Assembly (NCBI GenBank): GCA_018713975.1
Contig: DVOB01000076.1
Span: 1 to 10,827, forward strand
DNA from: Lentihominibacter excrementipullorum
Lineage (GTDB): Bacteria > Bacillota > Clostridia > Peptostreptococcales > Anaerovoracaceae
Direction of reading: 5' to 3'
DNA: 10,827 nt
The notes under the pieces: generated by a model
What the model saw: only the letters and a program-made list of their open reading frames with translations
What the model was told of the DNA's origin: nothing
The model's database searches: none
Made by a program: the position numbers and the translations under genes
Part shown: piece after piece, positions 1 to 6,688 of the stretch
Layout of the letters: each line of letters begins with the position of its first letter
How positions within the stretch are numbered: the first letter of the stretch is position 1

Positions 1-1194
1 CTTTACCCTGCTGACGGTACAGCATATGAGGATCGTTCCCGCCGCCGTTATCATCGCGCTGATCAGCAGCAGAGTCCCTACCGTGGAAAGATCCAGTATC
101 CGTCCGCCAAAGATACACCCCAGCACATTTCCTACCGTTATAGCCGTAGTAAAAACAGCCTGTCCTCTTACGGCTTCCCCCCTGGACATGATGTCATCAA
201 TGAAGCTGACCATCGCCGGGAACATCAACCCGTATCCCAGCACCTGACATGCCTGAGCCGCATACATGACCTCCATAGAACCGGCCAGATACATCAGCAT
301 TATCTTCACCGTGAAGAAAATAGCCGCTACCCTCATGAGGAATATGTAGGAAAAACGCTTTTTTATCCTGTCAAAGAACAGCATTGCCGGCATTTCCAGT
401 ATAGCCATGACGAATATCATCACTCCCAGCTGCTCTGTATCTCCTCCTATGCTCTCTATTATCTGTATCGTAAAATTCTCAACTATCACATTGCCAAAGA
501 ACAGCGCGACAACGCCAACGCTCATGACCATAAACACCATGTTCCCTGAAACGAACTCCGTCAGGCTCACAGCTTCTTCTCCGCCGCCCGTCTCATGTCC
601 GGGGATCTCCCGGCCTCCCTGTCTGAATCTGGCATGATGTCTCCCTGCCACTATGATGATGGCTTCCATCAACACCAGTATTATAAGTCCGGAAAAAGGT
701 ATCACATCTACTCCGAATCCTGTCACCAGATATCCCATGGCCAATCCCAAAAGTGCGGCGCTGAGCGATCCCATGCTCCGCCCTATGCCGAAGCTGACAT
801 GTTCGCCGCTTTCTTCCAGGGTAAAACTCAGAGAATTGACAAAAGGATGGAGAGCCGTATGCACTACTATCAGCGCCGTATATGCGATAGTGAGCAGCAA
901 TGACTTGTCTCCTATCAGCAGAACAGCCACGGTCAGCGCAAACAGCACTGCGATCAAAACCTTTATAACTGTAATATCGGTCAGCCGCTGCGCTTTGTCA
1001 GTTATATTTGCCAGTACAGCCTGGACAAACACCGCTACCACATTTCCCACTGCGATGACCAGACCAATAGAAGTATTGGAATATCCCTTGCCAAGCATGT
1101 ATACCGATACGAACATCCCGGCTACAGCGTAGAACATCCAGTAAGTCCCCTGGATCAGCGCGTAGTCGATATTCAGCAATGTCTTCCTACTCAT
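1..1194 (-). CDS. MFS permease, 3' end outside window
   Basis: Leftward open frame that reads from ATG at 1194 to the window edge without a stop: 398 codons, so probably only a few residues are missing, since MFS proteins of this type are about 390-420 aa. The product is almost wholly hydrophobic, with about 12 likely membrane segments. The first is near residues 15-35 (YWMFYAVAGMFVSVYML), followed by the short D-K-A-Q loop typical after TM2. A hydrophilic central loop at about residues 186-213, rich in G, E, H and R, separates the two six-helix halves. This matches the Major Facilitator Superfamily, most like the MFS_1_like group. The substrate cannot be told. The start is supported by GGAGG (complement of 1204-1208), 9 nt upstream, and an extended -10 promoter just before it. 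No co-transcribed gene is visible upstream. The family call is firm; any drug or sugar specificity would be a guess. Confidence 0.85.
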   Translation of the reverse strand, partial: MSRKTLLNIDYALIQGTYWMFYAVAGMFVSVYMLGKGYSNTSIGLVIAVGNVVAVFVQAVLANITDKAQRLTDITVIKVLIAVLFALTVAVLLIGDKSLLLTIAYTALIVVHTALHPFVNSLSFTLEESGEHVSFGIGRSMGSLSAALLGLAMGYLVTGFGVDVIPFSGLIILVLMEAIIIVAGRHHARFRQGGREIPGHETGGGEEAVSLTEFVSGNMVFMVMSVGVVALFFGNVIVENFTIQIIESIGGDTEQLGVMIFVMAILEMPAMLFFDRIKKRFSYIFLMRVAAIFFTVKIMLMYLAGSMEVMYAAQACQVLGYGLMFPAMVSFIDDIMSRGEAVRGQAVFTTAITVGNVLGCIFGGRILDLSTVGTLLLISAMITAAGTILICCTVSRVK

Positions 1195-1215
1195 TTTTGA
1201 TTGCCTCCGATATTA

Positions 1216-1244
1216 AATATATCACACCTGAATCGTAGCGTAAA
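1216..1244 (-). promoter_or_regulatory. Sigma-A-like promoter of the MFS gene
   Basis: Reading leftward, TTTACG (1244-1239) and TATATT (1221-1216) are separated by 17 nt, and TGA sits directly before the -10 hexamer, making an extended -10. Transcription would start around 1209, leaving a leader of only about 15 nt that begins essentially at the GGAGG ribosome site. The -35 is a weak match; the extended -10 is good. Confidence 0.5.
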
Positions 1245-1343
1245 TGCAAAAAAATCACGTTGCCCCACAACGGCAGACAAGGCCATCGGCAGCAATACAG
1301 CAGTACAACAACACCTCCACACCTTCCCGGCGTCGCGCCAGCC

Positions 1344-1424
1344 TTCAGACTTGCCGGATGATGAAGTATAGCCGGACTTGCCGGATGACGGGATACAGCC
1401 GGACTTGCCGGTTTTGTTAAAAAA
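1344..1424. repeat. 27-bp tandem repeat, three copies
   Basis: Three consecutive 27-bp units begin at 1344, 1371 and 1398. The second and third share GCCGGACTTGCCGG, and the first has TTCAGACTTGCCGG in the same place. The TTGCCGG cores fall at 1351, 1378 and 1405, exactly 27 apart. The unit tail (GAYGRRRTAYA) is kept in units 1 and 2 and lost in unit 3, which becomes the left arm of the first 34-nt inverted repeat of the adjoining array. Probably made by local duplication from the same core motif. Confidence 0.75.
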
Positions 1425-1736
1425 GAAGGTTTCCCGGCAGCCCTGACACAGGTTCGTGCCGGATCTTTGATATAATCAAAGAATCCGGCAAGCAAAACCG
1501 GAAAAAATCATATTTGCAGCACCTGCATTTTTCCTCGCTGGAACATTTTGCTAAATCGATGCCGGATAATCGCTCTATACAAAGAATCCGGCAAGGAGCC
1601 TGCCGGATTTCAAGCTGTATTTAAAAATCCGGCAAACAGTCGTGTCATGCTTGCCGAATTCTACACCTCATCAAAAAATACGGCAACAAACCGTGTCAAG
1701 TGTGCCGGATTACGATGAAGTAAGGGAAATCCGGCA
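1406..1736. repeat. Array of six 34-nt inverted repeats (TGCCGGAT/ATCCGGCA)
   Basis: Six dyads span 1406-1439, 1457-1490, 1560-1593, 1601-1634, 1652-1685 and 1703-1736. Each is exactly 34 nt from the first T of TGCCGG to the last A of CCGGCA. Start-to-start steps are 51, 103 (about two periods), 41, 51 and 51. Arms are 6-10 bp. The second dyad has a 15-bp stem with one bulged A, because its arms extend into CTTTGAT/ATCAAAG. Dyad five has an A:A mismatch (TTGCCGAATT against AATACGGCAA). The middles of the dyads differ in sequence. CAAAGAATCCGGCAAG is shared exactly by dyads two and three (1477-1492 and 1580-1595). The linkers before dyads five and six share CGTGTCA, and the linker between dyads one and two carries TGACACAGG, the same element inverted. 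No T-run follows most dyads, so they are not ordinary terminators. No function is recognised; a structured RNA, protein-binding sites or a non-autonomous element remnant are all possible. Confidence 0.8.
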
Positions 1737-1795
1737 AAAACATGAGCAAGGCCTCAACTGATATAGAATTTTTCTCAATGAAAACCTTCTCAACG

Positions 1796-1825
1796 AAAAA
1801 GCCGCCGCACAAGCGACAGCTTTTT
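1796..1825. terminator. Bidirectional intrinsic terminator
   Basis: AAAAAGCC at 1796-1803 faces GGCTTTTT-like sequence read from the other strand. On the leftward strand the hairpin is AAAAAGC + TGTCGC, loop TTGT, GCGGCG + GCTTTTT, about 13 pairs including G:T wobbles. The flanking A5 and T5 give a T-run on both strands. It sits 35 nt beyond the stop of the oxidoreductase gene, so its main job is probably to end that leftward transcript. Confidence 0.8.
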
Positions 1826-1860
1826 CCTTTCGGGTTTATCCCATAATATATAAATTTTAA

Positions 1861-3084
1861 TTAAAGCGGCTTCACTTCCGTCTCCAGCTTGATGTCAAGC
1901 TTGGCGGCGTAGTCGATGTACTTGTCGCATTCCTCGTATGTCAGCATATCAGATGATAAAAGTCCCGTCTGGTCGTAATCATCGTTTACGAACATCTTGG
2001 TGAACAGCGAACCGCACTGCCCCGTCAGGTACTGCTCTCCTGTAAGCCCTGCCTTCTCGAAGCTCTCCACGCAGCCCGGCGCATACAGATACGTCTCTAC
2101 CATCACCTTCTTGCCGTCCTTCGTTCCCGTAGCCTCAACTACGAAGGCTCCTTCGTCTCTCACCAGTCCCTCGTCCAGTATCTCCTTTATCTCATCGTGA
2201 TACTTAGGCGCAGGCGGCAGATGGGACACTATCACATCGAACGGTATGAACGTATGTCCTTTGTATGTCTCCTCTTCCCTCGACAGCAGTCCCGCCCTGT
2301 ACAGCGGCGTAGAGAATTCTATTCCCACTCCTCCGTACTTGAAGTTGATGTTCTTGGCTCCCTTGAAATGGGTATCCTTGTTCAGTCCCATGTACACCGT
2401 CTCGTCGTGGGCGTGCTCCACCAGGGTCACTTCCCTCTCGCAGCCCTTGAAGTGCCTCTTCACCGGCAGCGAGTGAGGCTCTGTCTCAACAAGCACTCCG
2501 TCCTTCAACGCGAAGGTCGGGTCCGTCATGTCGGAAAGGGCCGTGAACGGCGACCACCAGAACGGCAGGAACCTCTTGGCCTCCACTCCCTCGTATACCA
2601 TCATCAGGATATCGTCGCAAGTATCCAGATATCTCATGCTGCTCTTTGTTGCCACGCACATCATTCCCGGTGCCGAACCGGTGCCTATGATGGCCAGCTT
2701 TCCTATCTCGGCAAACTTCTTGCCATAGTCGTTATACATTATCTCGACGCACTTTGGCCACCACGGATCCAGCACGTCTGTAGCCGCAAAATCCTGGTAG
2801 TTGGCCTTCACCGCGAGAGCCGCGTCCAGCACCTTAGGCGCGAATCTTATAGGCAGAGCGTTGACTATCAGGTCGACTCCTTCAGCTGCCTTGATGATGC
2901 TGTCCACATCGTCGGCATCCACGTATGTGCCCTTTGCCTTCTTCAGTATCTTCACCAGCTCGTCTACTGCCTTGTGGTCTGCGTCGGCACAGATTATCTC
3001 ATCCACGTTAGGCTCTTCGTCCATCCTCTGCGCCACCGTCGAACCCTGCGCTCCCGTTCCAAGTACCAGTATCTTCTTTCCCAT
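1861..3084 (-). CDS. Saccharopine dehydrogenase family NAD(P)-dependent oxidoreductase
   Basis: The 407-residue product fits the usual 380-420 aa of the saccharopine dehydrogenase / carboxynorspermidine synthase family (COG1748). The N-terminus has a Rossmann nucleotide-binding start, MGKKILVLGTGAQG, with GxGxxG at residues 9-14, followed by acidic residues near 34-36 (ADAD) at the end of the second strand. VDLIVNALP near residue 75 and IIGTGSAPGM near 135 are typical of the catalytic-domain junction. Relatives reversibly couple an amino acid or polyamine to a keto acid or semialdehyde; the substrate here cannot be read. The gene stands alone between its own promoter and terminator, with no lysine or polyamine genes beside it. 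Start choice: ATG at 3084 lies 11 nt after GGAG; an in-frame TTG at 3090, 5 nt after the same GGAG, would add Met-Thr and cannot be excluded. Family call firm, reaction unknown. Confidence 0.87.
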   Translation of the reverse strand: MGKKILVLGTGAQGSTVAQRMDEEPNVDEIICADADHKAVDELVKILKKAKGTYVDADDVDSIIKAAEGVDLIVNALPIRFAPKVLDAALAVKANYQDFAATDVLDPWWPKCVEIMYNDYGKKFAEIGKLAIIGTGSAPGMMCVATKSSMRYLDTCDDILMMVYEGVEAKRFLPFWWSPFTALSDMTDPTFALKDGVLVETEPHSLPVKRHFKGCEREVTLVEHAHDETVYMGLNKDTHFKGAKNINFKYGGVGIEFSTPLYRAGLLSREEETYKGHTFIPFDVIVSHLPPAPKYHDEIKEILDEGLVRDEGAFVVEATGTKDGKKVMVETYLYAPGCVESFEKAGLTGEQYLTGQCGSLFTKMFVNDDYDQTGLLSSDMLTYEECDKYIDYAAKLDIKLETEVKPL

Positions 3085-3165
3085 TGTCAAAACATCTCCT
3101 TTTTATCCTTTTTGATTCTTAAAATATGATCGTCTTATCAGGCCTCCGCTTTGTTAGTTTACTTA

Positions 3166-3193
3166 ATTTTATCATTATTCAGATTTTTTTCAA
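3166..3193 (-). promoter_or_regulatory. Sigma-A-like promoter of the oxidoreductase gene
   Basis: Leftward TTGAAA (3193-3188), a 16-nt spacer and TAAAAT (3171-3166). The predicted start is near 3159, giving a leader of about 75 nt. The region is clearly AT-rich compared with flanking coding DNA. Confidence 0.55.
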
Positions 3194-3325
3194 TAATACA
3201 ATAGTATCATCTGCGCTTTCTTCTCCATCGCCGCACTCATCCCATCTGTTTTTCCTTCAAACCACACTTCAGTATCAGGCAAATTAGTTACTTCAATACA
3301 GCAAAATCATACTATGATTCAGGTG

Positions 3326-3331
3326 TATAAT
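3326..3331 (+). promoter_or_regulatory. Possible -10 element of the CDF gene
   Basis: A perfect TATAAT lies 7 nt before the AAAGGAG ribosome site, but the matching -35 position (about 3303-3308) is AAAATC-like and poor. If used, the leader would be only about 15 nt. Bases 3194-3325 show no other recognisable element. Confidence 0.35.
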
Positions 3332-3352
3332 ATTAATGAAAGGAGTGAAATT

Positions 3353-4300
3353 GTGGATGACAGTTTAACGTCACAAAATCTTGATCTAAAACAACGACAA
3401 CTTAAATCGGAGAACAAAATTCTGAGAATTTCTTTTGTAGGCAGCACGCTGTTCCTTTTATCGGAATGTCTTGCAGCTTTCTTCACCCACTCACAGGCGG
3501 TATTGATGGACTGTGTGTATGATCTGGTGGATCTGGCAATGTTAGGCCCTTTCATGATACTGGTCCCAAAATTGTATAAACCTGTCACGGAACGATGGCC
3601 ATATGGTTTTGCACAGATAGAGTCGCTTTTTATCATAATAAAATGCGGACTCCTGCTTTTCCTTGACATACAGCTTCTGACAGACAGCGTAGCTCTCATA
3701 CTTGACGGAGGACACATAGTAAACGCCGGAGCGGTGGCAGCATTTGAGCTTTTTGTTTCCGTATCCTGCGTTGCGATGTATCTGGTATTGAGGAATATGA
3801 ACAGACACTTTTCCTCACCTACGGTCAACGCTGAGCTGTATATATGGAAACTGGATGCCTACAGCACGGGAGGCGTGGGTCTGGCGTTCCTTATACAGCT
3901 GATCCTTCAGTTTACGCCGCTGTCCTTCGTGGTCCCTTATATAGACCCAGCCATAGCCATATTCATGGCGCTGATACTGGCAAGGGAGCCGATCATGATG
4001 ATATGGGACGCGGTCAAGAGCCTCATCCTCGCAGCGCCTGGTAAGGATGTCATGGAACAGATACGCTCAAAGGCGGAAGATATCCTCAAAGGCTACGATC
4101 TGTACATCGATTTTCTCGACGTAGTCAAGACGGGAAGAAAGATATGGGTAGACGTGTATATCACACAGAAAGACGATATGCTCAGTATCAGCTCTCTGAA
4201 GCTGGCTCACGATGAGATCGTCGCCAGACTGAAACCTGAATATCAGGATGTATTCGTCGAGCTGATCCCTGAAATCGAACCCGACAAGCTTCCGGGCTGA
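3353..4300 (+). CDS. Cation diffusion facilitator (CDF) family metal transporter
   Basis: The 315-residue product has a hydrophilic N-terminus, about six membrane segments (residues 26-46, 51-72, 92-112, 125-147, 172-190, 194-214) and a C-terminal cytoplasmic domain of about 95 residues. This is the normal CDF layout and length. TM2 carries DCVYD (D53 and D57), matching the paired metal-binding aspartates of YiiP-like exporters. RWPYGFAQIES at 81-91 matches the conserved PYGxxxxE signature after TM2, and YIDPAIAI at 196-203 the TM6 DP motif. In TM5 D168 is kept, but the residue four before it, usually His or Asp, appears to be Ile, so metal choice is uncertain. Members export Zn2+, Mn2+, Fe2+ or similar ions using H+. 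Start choice: GTG at 3353 has AAAGGAG 7 nt upstream; the in-frame ATG at 3314 has no ribosome site and would precede the TATAAT. The gene is alone on its strand and converges with the antiporter gene. Confidence 0.85.
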   Translation: MDDSLTSQNLDLKQRQLKSENKILRISFVGSTLFLLSECLAAFFTHSQAVLMDCVYDLVDLAMLGPFMILVPKLYKPVTERWPYGFAQIESLFIIIKCGLLLFLDIQLLTDSVALILDGGHIVNAGAVAAFELFVSVSCVAMYLVLRNMNRHFSSPTVNAELYIWKLDAYSTGGVGLAFLIQLILQFTPLSFVVPYIDPAIAIFMALILAREPIMMIWDAVKSLILAAPGKDVMEQIRSKAEDILKGYDLYIDFLDVVKTGRKIWVDVYITQKDDMLSISSLKLAHDEIVARLKPEYQDVFVELIPEIEPDKLPG

Positions 4301-4316
4301 TGACGATATGAACATG

Positions 4317-4349
4317 AAAAAAGTGGATGGCCAATGCCTCCACTTTTTT
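4317..4349. terminator. Strong bidirectional terminator between converging genes
   Basis: A6-GTGGA at 4317-4327 pairs with TCCAC-T6 at 4339-4349 (11 bp), continued by GGC/GCC around a CAAT loop with one bulged T. The A6 and T6 ends give a U-tract on either strand. It lies 16 nt after the CDF stop and 11 nt after the stop of the leftward antiporter gene, so it serves both. Confidence 0.92.
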
Positions 4350-4360
4350 CATTACCCTTA

Positions 4361-6667
4361 TTACTGCTCATCCAGCACATGCCCTTTTACAAGAGAGTCT
4401 GCCATATATTTCCCTCCCAGGACCCATATCAGGTCTCCGGGCTGTATTATGGTCTCCACATTAGGCTTTATGATGGTCAGATCGCCGCGTTCGATGCCTA
4501 TTATCGTGCCCCGGTACTTCTGCCGCATCCTGGAATTCTTTATGGACTTCCTGCTGAATTCCGATTTCCCGTCGATCTTGATAGGACAACATATCAGCTG
4601 CTTCTCCGGCTCAATGCCATAGAATGTCTGGCCATATATGTAATCCTTGAGTATCATATCGTCTCTGTCGGTGTATTCTATCCACTCATCCTCCTCCAAC
4701 AGCATGGTACAGGCGTCTATCTCAGCCTGAGTCCCGAGCATATGGAGTATGTCTCCCTCCAGTACCGGCTCGTCAGCCGTAGGAAGATTTATATAAGTAT
4801 CATCTCTGATTATCTTTATTATGGTGACTCTGAAAGACCTGTGATTAGTGAAGTCGAGTATTGTCTTGTTTTCCACGGCGCTGGTCACCTGGAATTCCGC
4901 GACGAACAACTCCTCATTGAGCCAGTGATAGTCGCCTTTCTGCCCTCGCTCCTTCTTCTGCCTGGCCAGGGTCCTCTCAGAGAAATTGCTCATGAAATGC
5001 ATTTCCATATTTATGGTCATGCCTCTTATGTACTCGGATCTCAATACCATTATCACATACACCAGCGCTATCAGGAACACTATTACGAACGGTACGCTGA
5101 AAATCTTTCTCAGCACCAGCGCCACGAAACATCCCGCGATAAGTATCCTGGCCGCTCTGAGTGTGAGAAGAGGCAGCCTGTTGGAGCGCTGTTTAAGCCA
5201 CAGCTTTGAGAACAGCACATCGTTCTTGCCATGCATCATATTGATGAACGGCACCATGACAGCGCATATGACAACGGCTGTGGCGATATCGCACAGGATC
5301 TCCGACGATATGTATCTGGACGCTATCTCCCACAACTGATTTGTCCCAAGCCAGTAGATTATGTACAATACTATGGAACACAGCACTGTCCGGAACAGAA
5401 CCCGCTTCATATAATCGAACCAGTCCTCATCTCTGTCCTTGTTGCTCCTGCTCTCCGACGTATTCCGCTTTATGAACACCCACAACCCATCAGGCATCTT
5501 ATCGTCCACGAACTTATATACCTTTTCCGAGTTCTTGATGAACACAGGCGTCGTAAAGGTAGTGATGACCGACACACACACGACCACCGGATACAGGAAA
5601 TCGCTGATGACTCCCAGACTCGTTCCCAAAGTCGCTATGATAAAAGAGAATTCTCCGATCTGCACCATGCTCAACCCGCCTCTGATAGCTGTATTGAGAG
5701 ATTGGCCGGAAAGGAGTATCCCAATGGTAGCGAAGGTCATCTGTCCAAGTATGGTCACCATCGTGATTATCAGTATCGGAACGACATATTCCGCCAGCAG
5801 CTCCGGCTCTATCATCATCCCTACCGAGACGAAGAATATGGCTCCGAACAGATCCTTTATCGGCTTGATGAGCCGCTCTATATATCCGGCCCGCACCGTT
5901 CCCGCCAGGATAGAACCTGCCATGAACGCCCCCAGCGCCTCGGAAAATCCTATGAAATTAGCTATCACTACCATACCCAGACAGATAGCCACCGATACTA
6001 TCACCATCATCTCCTCGTTCATCAGCTTCGATGCCTTTTTGAGAAGAGTCGGTATCAGATAAATACCCAGAAGAAGCCATATGACCAGATACATCAGCAT
6101 CATGCCTATCTCACCGAACATGGCTCCACCTGATACGTTCTGACTCACCGAGATGGTGGAAAGTATAATCATCATGAAAATACCTACGATATCTTCTATT
6201 ATCAGTGTGCTTAAGATAAGCTGAGCGAATTTCTTCTCCTTCAGGCCGTCTTCCTCATATGCCTTCAGGATTATCATGGTCGACGACATGGAAAGCATGC
6301 AGCCCAGGAAGATGCAGTCCATCTTTCCCCAGCCCAGAAGGCTTCCCACGCCTGTACCTATCAATACCATGGCGCCCATGACAGTAAGAGCGACGATAAA
6401 CGCGCTGCCTCCCACCGTTGCCAGCTTTTTGAAGCTGAATTCCAGGCCAAGTCCGAACATCAGGAATACGACGCCTATATTGGCCCAGACATGTATATCC
6501 GCAGACTCCACCACTGTGGGCAGATATGTGAAGTTCGGGCTTATGAGAAAGCCTGCCACGATATATCCCAGCACTATAGGAAGCTTCAGCTTTTTAAAAA
6601 TAAGAGTGACAACACCTGCCGCTATTGTGATCAATGCCAAATCGGAAATCAAATAATCAAGATGCAA
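4361..6667 (-). CDS. Kef/CPA2-type cation:proton antiporter with two RCK_C domains
   Basis: 768-residue membrane protein. Residues 1-380 form a Na+/H+ exchanger domain (PF00999 type) of about 12 helices. FLMFGLGLEF at 68-77 and IEDI at 157-160, holding the transport-site acidic pair E158/D159, mark it as CPA2/Kef-like. A charged linker (about 381-420, many K, R, D, E) follows. Four further hydrophobic segments come next (about 424-440, 457-477, 502-520, 524-543). Two RCK_C (TrkA-C) ligand-sensing domains occupy about 587-660 and 685-765, each with the VxEGDxLxxLG-like core (VLEGDILHMLG, IQPGDLIWVLG). No NAD-binding RCK_N domain is present. The likely role is K+ or Na+ exchange for H+ at the inner membrane, gated by a small ligand; neither is proven. 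Start is TTG: GGAG lies 7 nt upstream and no early ATG exists. It begins 21 nt after the histidine kinase gene, so it is the last gene of that operon. Confidence 0.9.
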   Translation of the reverse strand: MHLDYLISDLALITIAAGVVTLIFKKLKLPIVLGYIVAGFLISPNFTYLPTVVESADIHVWANIGVVFLMFGLGLEFSFKKLATVGGSAFIVALTVMGAMVLIGTGVGSLLGWGKMDCIFLGCMLSMSSTMIILKAYEEDGLKEKKFAQLILSTLIIEDIVGIFMMIILSTISVSQNVSGGAMFGEIGMMLMYLVIWLLLGIYLIPTLLKKASKLMNEEMMVIVSVAICLGMVVIANFIGFSEALGAFMAGSILAGTVRAGYIERLIKPIKDLFGAIFFVSVGMMIEPELLAEYVVPILIITMVTILGQMTFATIGILLSGQSLNTAIRGGLSMVQIGEFSFIIATLGTSLGVISDFLYPVVVCVSVITTFTTPVFIKNSEKVYKFVDDKMPDGLWVFIKRNTSESRSNKDRDEDWFDYMKRVLFRTVLCSIVLYIIYWLGTNQLWEIASRYISSEILCDIATAVVICAVMVPFINMMHGKNDVLFSKLWLKQRSNRLPLLTLRAARILIAGCFVALVLRKIFSVPFVIVFLIALVYVIMVLRSEYIRGMTINMEMHFMSNFSERTLARQKKERGQKGDYHWLNEELFVAEFQVTSAVENKTILDFTNHRSFRVTIIKIIRDDTYINLPTADEPVLEGDILHMLGTQAEIDACTMLLEEDEWIEYTDRDDMILKDYIYGQTFYGIEPEKQLICCPIKIDGKSEFSRKSIKNSRMRQKYRGTIIGIERGDLTIIKPNVETIIQPGDLIWVLGGKYMADSLVKGHVLDEQ

Positions 6668-6688
6668 ATATCTTCTCCTTTCTACTAT

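Larger units (their letters stand above)
1245..1860. other. Gene-free intergenic stretch around the repeat array
   Basis: No convincing coding frame lies between the MFS promoter and the 3' end of the oxidoreductase gene. Bases 1245-1343 show no clear element. Bases 1344-1736 hold the tandem and inverted repeats. At 1772-1784 and 1787-1799 a 13-bp direct repeat (TTCTCAAYGAAAA, 15-bp period) leads into the terminator. Reading leftward, the array lies after the oxidoreductase terminator and before the MFS promoter. Confidence 0.7.

Noticed and set aside
1471..1476. TATAAT as a promoter
   Set aside because: It is the loop and inner stem of the second dyad, and no -35 lies at a suitable distance.
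1187..1495. Leftward frame of about 102 codons with PASPA-like repeats overlapping the MFS start
   Set aside because: It starts at a TTG inside a repeat arm with no ribosome site. Its repeated residues merely translate the 27-bp tandem repeat, and the composition is not protein-like.
1406..1736. CRISPR array
   Set aside because: Spacers would be only about 15 nt, the repeats differ from one another and one unit is inverted. No cas gene is in the window.
2197..3129. Rightward open frame of about 310 codons
   Set aside because: It is opposite the oxidoreductase gene, has no ribosome site and its translation is rich in H, R, C and Q with no domain. It is an antisense shadow.
3314..3352. Upstream ATG start for the CDF gene
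   Set aside because: It has no ribosome site and would place a TATAAT inside the coding region. GTG at 3353 has AAAGGAG at 7 nt.
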